This document shows, in pieces, positions 33,068-44,292 of a DNA stretch of 64,000 nucleotides. Both the position numbers and the translations under genes were made by a program. The stretch is from Hexactinellida sp. DTS-2022 (taxonomy: Eukaryota; Porifera; Hexactinellida): assembly GCA_028753945.1 (NCBI GenBank), contig JAPNXP010000008.1:992001-1056000 (forward strand), in the 5' to 3' direction. The number at the start of each line of letters is the position of its first letter. The first letter of the stretch is position 1. The notes under the pieces are model-generated. The model saw only the letters and a program-made list of their open reading frames with translations, was not told where the DNA came from and did no database searches.

Positions 33068-34528
33068 CAGGCCTGGGGTAATAGTAATATGTTTTAGTAA
33101 TTGTATTAGTAACAAATACATTTTAGAAGTAATAGTAATAGTAATAAGTAACAGTGTTTCAAATAGGATGTAATAGTAATAGTAATAGTAATAGAAGCTA
33201 TTGTAATAGGAATTATCTATTACAATTCTATAACTTCGGACTGGCTTATTTGATTTTTCGTGAAGAAATAGGAAGTTGTTAAAATAAAGTTAAGGCAAGA
33301 TGATTATCGTTTTGAATTTGTCACTTTATTGAAATAAGTTGTTTTATTAAAATTAGTTGTTTCAACTTGTTAGCTTAGGTTAGATAATATGTTTTGTTTG
33401 TGTGGGATAATCAATTAAAATAATAAACATAGGCCATAGCATTCTATACATAAGGCAATGATACGCACTCAAATTTCTGGACCAGGGATTAATTAGTATA
33501 GTCAACTAAATAGATGCAATTCAATTATTCTTTGAAATAAGTAATCCAGGGTGCTTCTACTTATGTAATTGTTTTTATAAAGGTAGTCATGTACAAGACG
33601 CATATTTTTGAGGTGCCACTTGGGCGAAATGACGTCACTGTATTGTCTAATAGTCCAAATATGCCAAAACTTTAAACGCATGCAAAATGTTCAATTTCGC
33701 TTTTTAAAACAAATCGCTGTGACTAACCCATCTAGGAGTCATTTTACATAAAATATCTCAGAATCAAGTATGGAATGTTACCACATTCCACTGTTGCCTT
33801 GGAACGTGATTTCAATGCTCGAGGTCATATCTCGAGAAGAAATATAGTTACAGCTTAGTCAATGGCTCCAATTGATAGCCCGTCTTCAACTTCCTATTCA
33901 ATGATAATACATTTCGATGCTCTATCTCAAACCAATTTTGCGCAAAATGTGTATAACCGTTTGAATGTATATTACAATAATCACAATTCTCAGAAAAAAG
34001 GGCTTAAGTCCGGACTTAAGTCTTTTACTCTGATATCCATAGTCCATACCCTATTTATTGAATATGTGCCTTGAAAATAGCTTGAAAAAGGTTTTGAAAA
34101 CGGCTTGAAGCTCTTCTATAAAGGGCTTAAGTCCAAGTCCGGACTTAAGCCCATTTATTGAAGGAGGACTTAAGTCCGGATTTAAACCCTCTTAAAAATG
34201 GGCTTAAGTCCAAAGGGCTTAAGGCCTTTGGGGCTTGGCCCCATGCCTGAGTCTTATTCTGGCGTAGTACGCGGTCGAGGTTCGGCTGGTCCGGCCATGG
34301 CCGGACTAGTTTTCATTTATTCTATTATATTATATAGGAGGGCCCGGTTTTGGCCGGACCACTTTAACTGTTTGGCCGTGAGTTTTCAGAGCCGTGCGAC
34401 GCCCGTGATAAACTTCAGACATTCTGAATCATAGCAGAGTCTTAGTAAATGTCTAGTAATTTGTATTATTAGTAGTATTAAAAGTAATAGTAATATATTA
34501 CATTTTAGTGTAATTGACCCCAGGCCTG
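33068..34528. mobile_element. composite hAT-like element, locus 2 (inverted twin of 5728-8061)
   Basis: Same ends (CAGGCCTGGGGT / ACCCCAGGCCTG) and the same parts in reverse order: TAATAG tracts, one arm of the foldback (33426 on), a truncated GGGCTTAAG MITE (34000-34246) and the GGCCGGACC block (34260-34440). A 78-codon chance frame is identical in both loci, showing very recent common origin. It lacks the Harbinger-type MITE of locus 1. Confidence 0.75.
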
Positions 34529-34708
34529 TTCTGTAGTGTGCGATTTGTGGGATAAGTATTGTGAGCTAATTTGATATTGAATGCTGTGGGGTTGGTGGGA
34601 TGTAAGACATATAGGAGGCCTGAAATTTTGGACAGCACCAGGGCCCAGACGCCCCTTAATTCGGCCATGTGCACAAAGGGATTCTTCTATAGAGCTCTGA
34701 ATAAAGGG
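34529..34708. other. spacer, nothing recognised
   Basis: Non-coding sequence between the composite element and a hAT-like scrap. The first 35 bases align loosely with the right flank of the composite at 8062, so the true element boundary may be further out. Confidence 0.3.
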
Positions 34709-35038
34709 TCAGTGATCGAAATAAATTTGTCTGTTGTTATGAAACCAAAGGGAAAGAAAGTTTTTCATTATTGAAGCAATACCACGGGCAATTAATTTAC
34801 ATTCTGCATTGACACTGGATTCTTCAAGAATTTCCTTCAAACAGTCAAAATAACTTGATAGTTTTGCAAAAAGCTTCCAAGTGACCTGCTCGTACAATCC
34901 AACGAGTTGTACAGAGCGGTTTGATACGAGGTGGATGAGGAGCAAGCTCAAATTCAATAGTATTATGAGTTCTTTCTTCTTCTCACTATATTTGAAGATC
35001 TTGAAAAGTTCCAATACTGTATCAAACATGTCTCTCAT
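34709..35038 (-). pseudogene. hAT-like (ZMYM1-type) transposase scrap
   Basis: Minus-strand frames give FDTVLELFKIFKYSEKKKELI and, in a neighbouring frame, KPLCTTRWIVRAGHLEAFCK. The pairing of an LxxLxKxxKYS helix with a downstream T-RW motif is usual in ZMYM1-like hAT proteins. Short and frameshifted; no ends found. Confidence 0.5.
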
Positions 35039-35042
35039 TATC

Positions 35043-36665
35043 TTAAATAATGTAGCGACACGTGTCCTGTACTGAAAGATTGAGGAAATGGCCCAGGCAA
35101 TTAGAAAATTGCTTGATGAAATCTCTGACAGAAATTTGTTTTTTAGAAGATTGATACAGATCTAAAATGCTGGACACCTTCAGTCTACGCTCAGACTCAA
35201 GAATTTTATAGTAGGAAATATGATTCATTGCTCCAGACATTTGTCTGGATAATTATCCCGAAGTGACGCTCTAATGCATCATTTTGGAGGAATTTAGTCA
35301 GAACGTATGAGAATCCACAAGTGTTGGTTAGGTGGCGAATTAAGTGAGGTAGAGCTTTTTATGCATGACGCTAATTAGTGAAGGTCTGAAGGGTTAGTGA
35401 TGCCTGAATAGTTCTTGTGATTGCTTCCCATGCATCAATCCAGGAGATTATGCGTTCCAAAAAGAGGAGGCGAGGATCATTCTTGACAAGAGGCTTTGAT
35501 AAGGCGACATTCAATCGGGTAACCTTCTGGGGTGAACTAAGTTCAGGCATGGGGCCAAGCCCCAAAGGGCTTAAGCCCATTTTTGAGAGGACTTAAATCC
35601 GGATTTAATTCCTCCTTTAATAAAAGGTCTTAAGCCCTTTATAGATGAGCTTCAAGCCCTTTTCAAGCCCTTTTTCAAGCTCTTTTCAAGGCACTTATTC
35701 AATAAAATACGGTATGGATTACTAAATAATTAGTGTAAAAGACTTAAGTTCGGACTTAAACCCTTTATTAAGGGCTTGAGCTTGGACTTAAGCCCTTTTT
35801 CAAAAGGGCTTGGGCTTAAGCCCTTCTGATTAGGGATGGGCTTGGACTTAAGCCCTTTTGAAAGGGCTTGACCCCATGTCTGGTACTAACATTGAATATT
35901 TTCCATATGTCTAAAAATAATAGATACAAATCCTGCCGTCTGCGTTTGGAAGTTATGGTTTCGTGCGTCATTTTGAATTTTCAAGGCAGCGATAGCAGAT
36001 TCGTTAAATACCTTGAGAGCTAATTTCACGCTCTGACGTTCAAAACGGGTGGGCCAACATGATTTTGCTGTCAGGTGATGAGCAATTTTTGCGAAAGAAT
36101 GTTGTTCTTGTTTATAAAGCAATCGGACATCTTCAAAGCATGCTTGTACTGTGTAAGAGGATGTTTTATATTTTCAATTGAAATATCACCAATAGAGGGA
36201 AAAATAAAGGTGTGGTTAAAATCTTTGGTGTTAAGCCAATTGTTCTGAATAGATTTTATTATATGAACGGCATCAAATAAAAGGACAAGGTTTCGATTAG
36301 TATCATATGGATGAGGAACAATAGGACTGAGCTGAGTGTTCTTTGATCAATGGAAAACATCTTGAAGATATTTACATTTTGAGGGTAGTTATCTGAACAT
36401 AGTACCTGAACTAATAAACCACATTTTTCGATGTCACCAATTATAGATTTGATAGTGAGCAACAGTCCTGAAGCGTTGGTAGATGAAAGCGGGAATAATC
36501 GAACGATTGTTGACCACTTTTTGTGGAGACTCGAAACCATTTTGCTAAAACTGTATTTACAGGATCTCCTGTATCCATTGTAGGTGCGATCATTTTGCCA
36601 CCTTTGTATGTGATATCGGATTTCACATGAACTTCGTCAATTTGGAAATAACGTTCTTTTGCTGA
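35043..36665 (-). pseudogene. P-element-like transposase, C-terminal half (copy 2)
   Basis: Read leftward from about 36665: QIDEVHVKSDITYKGGKM, MVSSLHKKWSTIVRLFPLS, CSDNYPQNVNIFKMF, KSCWPTRFERQSVKLALKVFNESAIAALKIQN, then, after a GGGCTTAAG MITE insertion, LLFLERIISWIDAWE and SGAMNHISYYKILESERRLK. Each piece matches the remnant at 4-1197 in order. Many frameshifts. Its N-terminal half lies at 37314-38345 on the opposite strand. Confidence 0.85.
35544..35882. mobile_element. hAT-type MITE rich in GGGCTTAAG, copy 4
   Basis: CAGGCATGGGGCCAAGCCCC to GGGCTTGACCCCATGTCTG, inserted in the P-element remnant. Flanks ACTAAGTT and GTACTAAC are not a clean duplication. Family defined by the copy at 13723. 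Confidence 0.8.
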
Positions 36666-36916
36666 GCTGAGAAGTCACGAGTAGAGTTATTAGGAAGATA
36701 AAATATTCGCTTTCTAATCCAATAGGTCGATAAAGTATCTGTAAATTGCTGATTACAAATTTCGCATTATTTATTTCCGATATGAATATTTATTGTTGTT
36801 GTTTACAAAAACTAATATTCAAAAATCAAATGAACCCAGAAGCCAGCTTCCAAAGTGTATTATTGGTATGTACAAGTTAAAACTATAAAAAATGGTAGAA
36901 AGGCAAATATAATACA

Positions 36917-36995
36917 GCTATACCGGATTAAATAATCCCTGCTCCGACCTCATCCGGATATCTGGTCACCCATTATCCGGTTATCCGGCTATAGA
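36917..36995. repeat. short ATCCGG-rich inverted repeat
   Basis: CTATACCGGATTAAATAATC at the left and TTATCCGGCTATAG at the right; related in wording to the hAT element ends at 57389 and 58204. It sits in the 650-bp gap between the two halves of P-element copy 2, which otherwise holds nothing I recognise. Confidence 0.5.
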
Positions 36996-37313
36996 TTGTA
37001 TTACATAAATAATGTCGCAGAATAGCATATTAGATTATCAGTAGGATCGGCTTCTTCATTGCTATCTTTAAGGTGGGTCTAGCACATTTTCGACATCTCA
37101 TTTTCGTACATCACATTTCGTATGGGATATATTAAGTAACCACAATGTTTTGCTATAATTCATCTATTTATATTGAACCATCAGCTTTTACACTATAATC
37201 AATATTAGTTTTCAAAACGTACTCTTTTAATTGCATATTTTCCTATTTATCCAATACATACAAACTAAACTTATCTCAACTCGCACCAACTGTAACAAGT
37301 ATTTATCAGATGC

Positions 37314-38345
37314 CGAATACATGATCCCCACCTAGTTGCAAAAGTAACTATAATCCCGAAGATCGCATTCCAGAATTTCCAGTATTCAAGATGCCTCAGA
37401 AACCAGATGAGCTAAGGCATGCTTGGGTTCGCGATTCACAGGGAAGGTATTGACGATTTTTTGTTTTGCGTAAATCATTCAGAGTAGAAGATATTGAATA
37501 CACACATAAGGTACCAAATGGAGATGGTACTTATACGAAATCCACGAAAAAGAAGGTACAGTGCCAGCCTATTTACCAGGGTGTCCAACCTATTACTCTT
37601 CTCACTCTAGTTCAAAATGTAGACGGCTGTTCTTCAACTAAAAAGATGATCAACTACTCCAGCAAGCTGTTGCACTAGTTTGAATTCACATACTGAAGAG
37701 GACGAAAAGCACGTGATCAACAATTTTCAGGACTTGAATGATAAGTTGCCTTTTATTTCTCTACTTTCTACCTGGTCATTATGGTATCCAAATGAACATA
37801 GTTTCTACTTGATGCGTCTTCATTTATTTGATAATGCTATTTTGGTCGACATACACGTGGTAGTAGAATCCGATTAACTATAAAAGCATTTCTTAATAGG
37901 GAATTTATTCCTCTTTCAATATGCAATGTTAGTGATGCTCGACACCTTAAGGTGATTTTAAGTGAAATTTCTGAAAAACCTCGCAAAATAACTCTTCCAA
38001 CAATTCTGAATGTACGAATGCATCCCATATCTCCAATGCAAAAAACATATTCAACAGGCCATTGAAATTTGCATACCTCTAATTCTACATTTGAATCACT
38101 ATTTGAATGTCTAGGCTCTCTAGACTTCAATATATTCTTTGTCAATTAGAAAAAGCCTCCTTCCTAAAATAGGCGGTGATATAATATACTCACGCAGATT
38201 TTGGCACCTAAATCCATCTTATTTCTCCAGCCTACTATAAGTATCTTCAGGGTTTACCTTGCTTATCTTTTCCACATTTCAATCACTGGAAAAGCTATAC
38301 TCTAAATTTGGGCTTGAAAATGAATTTTCCTACCGAAACACCGAC
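37314..38345 (+). pseudogene. P-element-like transposase, N-terminal half (copy 2), inverted
   Basis: Plus-strand frames match 1280-2407 in order: FPVFKMPQKPDELRHAW, VEDIEYTHKVPNGDGTY, INNFQDLNDKLPFISL, WSLWYPNEHSF, FLNREFIPLSICNVSDARHL and LSFPHFNHW. It stops where the opposite-strand half (35043-36665) begins in protein terms, so the two look like one element split by an inversion. Multiple frameshifts. Confidence 0.8.
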
Positions 38346-38630
38346 TGCGAGAGATGGAAAAAGCAAGCTTTCACTTGAGTAATCGGCCAAATTAAATTGA
38401 AATAATTAATCGCGGCTTGCTCAAAGTCAACAAAGAGGTAGCGTGGTTGAGAATTTGGGCATGCTTCACGAATAATATCCCACATCTTGTATACGTTGAA
38501 AGCGATTTGTTAGGAAGGTTTTCAAAAGGATTGGGCCCGCCAACGAGACAATGAATTGTATATAGTTGGCTAAAGAGAGTATGGACTTTTTTGAATGTTC
38601 CATCTGCTTGCCAGTTTTGAAATCCATTTT
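38330..38630 (-). pseudogene. MULE transposase scrap
   Basis: Minus strand: ADGTFKKVHTLFSQLYTIH (first Asp region), LPNKSLSTYT, DFEQAAINYFN (second Asp) and KACFFHLSQSVFR. Clearly the same domain as 22945-23775 but frameshifted and lacking both ends. It abuts the P-element N-terminal half. Confidence 0.75.
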
Positions 38631-38765
38631 TGTTTTATGGAAGACCTTTAGTGCCATCGAAAACAATAAAGAGCTGTTGGCGAAGCTTGTAAGTGGACCT
38701 TCTAGAAAAATAATATTTGAACTCGCGTTGCTGTATTTGGAAAATAGTGATAATCGTGATCCAAG

Positions 38766-39214
38766 CAGGGGCGGCTCCAGTGGGGTCCAGGGGCGCCATG
38801 GCGCCCCTTGTGAAAATATTGGAGCCCCCTTAGGGGGCGCCAATTTTCAATTAATTCAACATCAAAATATCATAAACATCAATTTTGATTAAGACGACAT
38901 GTTAAGGATTAATAGAATAATCTTTACCAAGGTTATAACTATGAATACTACTAAATAGAAATAACAAACAGATAAATGCAATTGCAATTGACATATTTTA
39001 GTCAATTGTTAGTTGTCCTAAAGATATTATAAATGTGAACAACCATAGTCGGCCCTGGGTGTTTGGACAATCATAACAACCATACAATATATAATTTTAT
39101 CAATCAACCTCTACTAATGTATTCACTGACATAATTTTAAATAATGTCACAAATTATAGAAAAATGTGGAGCCCCCTTGGCGCCCCTAGGTCGCCAAGGC
39201 TGGCGCCGCCCCTG
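38766..39214. mobile_element. 449-bp hAT-type MITE, perfect TSD
   Basis: Ends CAGGGGCGGCTCCAG and CTGGCGCCGCCCCTG, with perfect 8-bp duplication GATCCAAG (38758-38765, 39215-39222). GGGGCGCC / GGCGCCCC words lie near both ends; AT-rich middle. Related in style to 3039-3164. Confidence 0.9.
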
Positions 39215-39222
39215 GATCCAAG

Positions 39223-40660
39223 TATTTGGAAGTCTACTTGTATTAGCTGTGGTGTGTTTAGTTTGAACATCTTATCGAAGCTAGTCTTTACCGCAGCGAA
39301 TTGCTTTCTTGCAAACAAAGTTAATAATTATAACTCGCTGGTTCTTTCAAAAAGTATAGAAAAGCGTAAATGAATGAAATTATCTTAATTATGTGGTTAC
39401 TTATTTGTATTTACCATGATTTGTATTACTCTGTTTATTCTTATTTCTATTATGTAGTTAAGTGTGTCGTGTGTCACTGCTAGAGCCAGAGAGAGAAAGA
39501 GGAGAGAGGAAAGAAAGAAAGTAATTGTGTAGTATTTATTGTATATTAATATTAGAAATTGTACTGTTGTGTTTATTATTACTATTAAATTATGAAAGTC
39601 CAATCACCCTTCTCATTACAGCTAATACTAATCACGGGCTAGCAGGGCTGAGTTATGTTTACGACCTAGAGACGTATAAAGAACTTAGTAGTTCAATATT
39701 GAAAACATTAAAAAATTAAAATTTCCCATCTTCTTGTGCATCCCTGGTATATCTACTGTCAGGCCATATATAGAGTAGGCTATGACCGATTATGTATTAT
39801 GGCTGATACCATAGGGTGCCATAAAAATTTAACTTTTCCAAAAAAGTGCCGGCCAAAGAAAAATAAATTAAATGAACAAGAGTTTATGACACTGTAGAAA
39901 GTATATATAATTGTCTTGCATATATAGAGGTGTCCGGACAGAGCGACTTTTTATGAAAATTCCAGATTGATGAAATAAGGTGCCATTTTGAGAAAAATTG
40001 ATTTTGGATCTCAAATTAACCTCACTATGATTCACTATGAATCTATGATCACTATTAAGGTTCTTGTTTTGATAGCTAACATATCATATTATGTAAATCA
40101 AAAACATTTTGAATGATTTTGTAGGAGTTTTGCAGGGAACGTCAAGTAAAATAGGAACTTGAAATAATCCCCCCCTCCTGAAGTCAACGTGTAGATCCAT
40201 CACTGTTCTCGACAAATTAAATTACAGTCTCAGTTTGGCATTCTATAATGCACACTTAACAATTGATAGAGAAACTACTAAAATCAATTTATACTAATTG
40301 AATTGTTGCTGCTAATCCATACTGGGATTACAATCGAATTTAATTGGTTAAAACTTTTGTTGTTAATATTTTCTTAATTTTAGAACTTGTTTCTAGATAC
40401 AATATGACCTACCCCTGCCAAATTTAAAGGCTGTGGCTCTTACTAGCCCCTCAATCAATGCTGGACAAATAAATTAACAAACATGCAAAAATATTTAATG
40501 TGGAAGATCACACCATATAAAGAAAAGGTGTGAAATCGCATAACTCACATATATCGCAATTATTTGAGGAAAACCGATGTGACAATTGGACGAATTTATA
40601 TTTTAGGTCAATCCATAACGGAAAGAAAATATAAAATGGAGCAAAGTTCCAGTAGCCGAG
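39223..40660. other. spacer, no gene recognised
   Basis: If the MITE at 38766-39214 is removed, a + frame joins across it (NKELLAKLVSGPSRKIIFELALLYLEN then a Cys-containing stretch), but I do not recognise it. GA-rich tract at 39480-39520. A phrase at 39741-39786 repeats one at 2769. Otherwise plain AT-rich DNA. Confidence 0.35.
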
Positions 40661-40666
40661 AATGAG

Positions 40667-40778
40667 GGCTTAATTACAACTGTGCCAGCAGCATTTTCAT
40701 TTGGAGGCACTATAACTTGGTTGTTGAGTGATACCGCCTCCATAAGGAAATCATTCAGTGCCAGCTGTAATTTTAGAT
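40667..40778. repeat. hairpin MITE, copy D
   Basis: TTACAACTGTGCCAGCAGC with TTTGGAGGCACTAT on the left; CGCCTCCATAAGG and CAGTGCCAGCTGTAA on the right. Same palindrome as 3526-3641 with a changed loop. Confidence 0.7.
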
Positions 40779-40789
40779 TTCTTTTCCCC

Positions 40790-41540
40790 TTGGGGGGAAT
40801 GTAATTTATATTTTGTGTAACATTATTTATTTGTATGTGTTTGAAATTGCCAAGCTATTTCCTTATCAACTACGTATACTTATTTATATGATAAATTTTT
40901 CAATTCTTCTATTTAAATAACCCTATAAACTAAATAAACAGCGCCGCTTTGTAAGTGATTAAGAACTGAAGTAATTAAAAGTTCAGTATATTAATTAAAT
41001 GTCAAGAATATACATGCAAAAGGAATTATATTCCAAATAGACGTTGTGGAATATATAATATTAGCATTATATTACCGTTATTACTCGTATAGTAGTAGTA
41101 CCCAGGTCGATTATTCAGAGTAGATACAAATCTATTATGGCATAAACTAAGCACAAATTGAAATTTCGTGCACTGCTTTGACGCGGAATAATACTGTGAA
41201 TATAACGGTGAAATGAAGTGTTTTTGAGTTATGTACTAGACAAATGAAATGGTGTTGCGCTGTGTCCAATATTTTTGGCCAAAATCGTGGCCCAGGTGCA
41301 CATCTCTAACCGATGAGACACCTGTCCAGATAACTGCAGGTATTAACTACCAAACTGATATGTACAGAGGATACGGACCAAACAGGTTATTCATTCAATA
41401 TTCGTGCTAGATAAGTATTCTTTTACGTATATGGGTAGAACGATATATAGTGAATCGAAGCTTCTAGATATGTATTAGGAGCTAACAAAAGTTTACTTGT
41501 CTCAGAAAACCTGATCTTCTGTCTCAGAATGTATAGATCA
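40790..41540. other. spacer, nothing recognised
   Basis: AT-rich, no gene, no defined repeat. Confidence 0.3.
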
Positions 41541-41692
41541 TTTGATGCATTAGGCCAGGTAAATAAATTCATTGTATTTCATCCTGATTTTTCATAAAAT
41601 ACGGAGGGCGGACGGGATTTTTATTTTTATTTCCATTAATATGCAAATAACATTATCCTATGCCAAACAATAAATATTAAAAATTTAATATA

Positions 41693-41948
41693 CTGTATTT
41701 ATTCGAATAGTAGCCTAGGCGATTATTGTTTTTTAGCCAATAATTTTTGTGACTTTTCGAGAATATCACATGTTGATATAATAAATTTAGTATTGTTGGT
41801 TGATAATCGTATTGCGACTAATATTAGATAAAGAAGTTTACTCAGGGTACCAGTAGTAAATTTCTATCTGCTAATTTGGGGGGGGGGGGGGCTATTTATT
41901 GGAGGTAGGCGATTAATCGAATAGAGGCTACTATTAGAGTATATACGG
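41693..41948. mobile_element. TA-flanked MITE (CTGTATTTATTCGAATAG)
   Basis: CTGTATTTATTCGAATAGTA at the left, TACTATTAGAGTATATACGG at the right, with TA at 41691-41692 and 41949-41950. Contains a long G run near 41880. Same type as 8671-8927. Confidence 0.75.
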
Positions 41949-42144
41949 TAGTTAGAAAATCACATGGCAATGCCCAAATAATGCTCTATAATACAACACT
42001 TATTATATATTGTACATTAGGAGTACTTTAAACAAGTTTATAGTTAATAGCTGTACGATTATGTTGATAAGATAATAATAAAATTTATCCGGACGGCGTT
42101 TAAAATTTGGGACGGACGGGGATGATAGCACAAGTTATTTATTT

Positions 42145-42681
42145 CATAGATGCATTATACGATCATACGTTATACGTTCGGGGAGCGTATAATGGATCAT
42201 ATATACGTATAATGGATCATATATACGTTCGAGCGTATAATCAACGTTTAACAAATGGCCAACGTATGATACCATCATACGATGAAACTGAATTTAGTCA
42301 ATTTAGTAAAAACTAAAACGTGACTATTAGTGATGCTAAGGAAGACAGGTTTCTTCGATACATAACGTATGGTAACGTATAATGAACGTATAATGAACGT
42401 ATGATGAACGTATGATAACGTATGGTAACGTATAATGAACGTATAATGAACGTATGATAACGTATGATAACGTATGATAACGTATGGTAACGTATAATGA
42501 ACGTATAATGAACGTATGATGAACGTATAATGAAAATCGTATAAAATCATTATACGTTACACGTCGTATGATGATTATACGTTTTGACCATATGATCCTC
42601 TAACGTATGATGGCATTATACGTTCACCTAACGTATAATGGCACCATATATACGTTATACGTTACGTATAATGCATCTATG
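42145..42681. mobile_element. hAT-type MITE made of AACGTATAATG repeats, perfect TSD
   Basis: Ends CATAGATGCATTATACG and CGTATAATGCATCTATG with perfect 8-bp duplication ATTTATTT (42137-42144, 42682-42689). The interior is an array of about 10-12 bp AACGTATAATG / AACGTATGAT units running in one direction from about 42365 to 42535, flanked by inverted copies. Minus frames repeating SLYVHYT are artefacts of it. Confidence 0.88.
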
Positions 42682-42961
42682 ATTTATTTTATATGGCCTT
42701 ACTTATATTTTCATAAATAATCGCAATTAATTATATGCCAGAATATAGTTCTAACAATTGAACATCACTTGAGAATTCTGTTCATTAGATCTGAATTCTA
42801 TTAAATTTCTTTGATTCACTAGTTTGTGTGCTTGAATATTAATTAAATCAACAATGAGAAAACTTGCAAATTTCAGTGGTCTTTCTAACAATATGAAAAC
42901 TAAAACTCGAGTTTTCCTCAATTAAATAGGTATTTCCAAGTTTTACTTATATGCTTATATT

Positions 42962-43771
42962 ATGGTACTTCTTTATTATTTATGTTATTCGTTAATGGCA
43001 TTAACTCTCGACTGTAGTAATCCTCGTTTTACATGTAAAGAAGGAATTTTACATGTTTTAATTAAAAATAAATGGAAGAAGAAGTGGATTATTCTTTGCG
43101 GGGCTTCTCTTATTATCTATAAGAAAAACTCAAAAATTAAAGTCCCAAAACTTATATTTGATCTCAAGAAAGCGATTGTAATCTCAAGCCCTCTAGTTGT
43201 GGGTCCCGAATGTCCACCAATACCTTCAAAAATACCAGTTTTTCGTGGCTTTGGAATTTTATTTAATGAATTGTCAGCCCAAAAAATATTTGCTGCGTTT
43301 GCTTTCTCCCATCCTGAATGCCTCCAGTGGGTTCAAAGTGTGCGATTTAACACAAATTCTACTCAGCAAATGGTGACTATTCCAACTCCAACTCTCCTTG
43401 ATCGTTCTCGTATCTGTGCATCTTATGGAGATGAACCTAAACGGTTATGTTCAACGGGAGAGGCTCTCTCTCTCATTGGTACTCAAGGAGAAATGACCAA
43501 CTTTAATCACCCAAGTGCTACACGTCATTTTTGTAACTCGGATGAGAAACCATTTGAAATTAGTGATCAAATTGAAGTACTCCCAACTGATGATTTTAAA
43601 GTAATGAAGTTTGATGAAGAAATAATTCAAAATAGACAATTACGTATTAGGTCTTCCTCCTTAATGGAAATAAGTCAATTTAAAAAAATAGAATTTGAAT
43701 GCCTACTAGAGTCAAATAATATTCAAAAGGAAATTCTTCTCCCACCTCCTTATAATCCAAATTATAATTAG
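42962..43771 (+). CDS. PH-domain protein with C-terminal PPPY
   Basis: 269 codons in one exon (a second ATG at residue 12 begins MALTLDCSNPRF and may be the true start, since the first eleven residues are unusually hydrophobic). Residues about 25-130 look like a pleckstrin-homology domain: KEGILHVLIKNKWKKKWIILCG with paired basic residues, IIYKK, and the closing helix HPECLQWVQSVR with the conserved Trp123. Such domains bind phosphoinositides or proteins at membranes. The rest is low in structure with Ser-rich segments and ends LLPPPYNPNY; PPPY (261-264) is a WW-domain ligand, so an adaptor role, perhaps to a HECT ligase, is possible. No enzyme domain is seen. It could be one exon of a longer gene. 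Orthologue not identified. Confidence 0.75.
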   Translation: MVLLYYLCYSLMALTLDCSNPRFTCKEGILHVLIKNKWKKKWIILCGASLIIYKKNSKIKVPKLIFDLKKAIVISSPLVVGPECPPIPSKIPVFRGFGILFNELSAQKIFAAFAFSHPECLQWVQSVRFNTNSTQQMVTIPTPTLLDRSRICASYGDEPKRLCSTGEALSLIGTQGEMTNFNHPSATRHFCNSDEKPFEISDQIEVLPTDDFKVMKFDEEIIQNRQLRIRSSSLMEISQFKKIEFECLLESNNIQKEILLPPPYNPNYN

Positions 43772-43774
43772 ATT

Positions 43775-44130
43775 TTTGCTCAGAATTTATTCCTTATTAT
43801 TGTATAAGCTATATGTTATTTACTCATTCAATGATCCTCTTATATAGCATGATTGAAATAGTTACACTTAGTTGTAAAATTTGGATTAAAATTTCTTGAA
43901 ATTTGTATTTCAAATATAATTTCAAGAATGAAATAGTATCTCAGTGCTTAAATTTATTGTTAAACTTTTGAAAGTAACTCAAGTCTATAGGAGTCAAACT
44001 GGAATATATAAACTGCCCGGAATATCGGGTGTCCGTTCTGGATTCCATTGTATATTGTAATAATAGATATCTATGCCACTGTCATAGCAATTATATATTA
44101 CTAGTTAGTTTTACGCATTATTAATTTAAC
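43775..44130. other. 3' region of the PH-domain gene
   Basis: AT-rich. No clear AATAAA within 60 bases of the stop, although several near-matches exist. No other gene. Confidence 0.3.
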
Positions 44131-44135
44131 ACATA

Positions 44136-44292
44136 CAGTCAACATCCGGAACTCGTATGCCCGTTAACTCGAACGAATTTTCATTTCCCCTTAGTCAACA
44201 TCCGGTAACACGAATGCCCGTTAACTCGAACATTCGTTATCTCGAACGGATTTTTCATTCCCCTGATGGTTCGAGTTACCGGATGTTGACTG
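44136..44292. mobile_element. pogo-like MITE (CAGTCAACATCCGG ends)
   Basis: CAGTCAACATCCGGAACTCG and CGAGTTACCGGATGTTGACTG-type ends, TA on both sides (44134-44135, 44293-44294). The left end is partly duplicated at 44193 (AGTCAACATCCGGTAAC). Confidence 0.8.

Larger units (their letters stand above)
41553..42698. mobile_element. PIF/Harbinger-like MITE, copy 2, with two nested MITEs
   Basis: GGCCAGGTAAATAAATTC to TTATTTTATATGGCC with TTA on both sides. Interior words (CGGAGGGCGGACGGGATTT, GGGACGGACGGGGATGAT) match 7624-7981. Expanded from about 350 to 1146 bp by insertions at 41693-41948 and 42145-42681. Confidence 0.75.

Noticed and set aside
38566-38892. 108-codon plus frame with NKELLAKLVSGPSRKIIFELALLYLEN
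   Set aside because: Part overlaps the antisense of a MULE scrap and it runs into a MITE. The middle looks protein-like, but I could not connect it to a family with confidence.
42275-42550. Tyr/His/Thr repeat protein on the minus strand
   Set aside because: Translation of the AACGTATAATG array inside a MITE.
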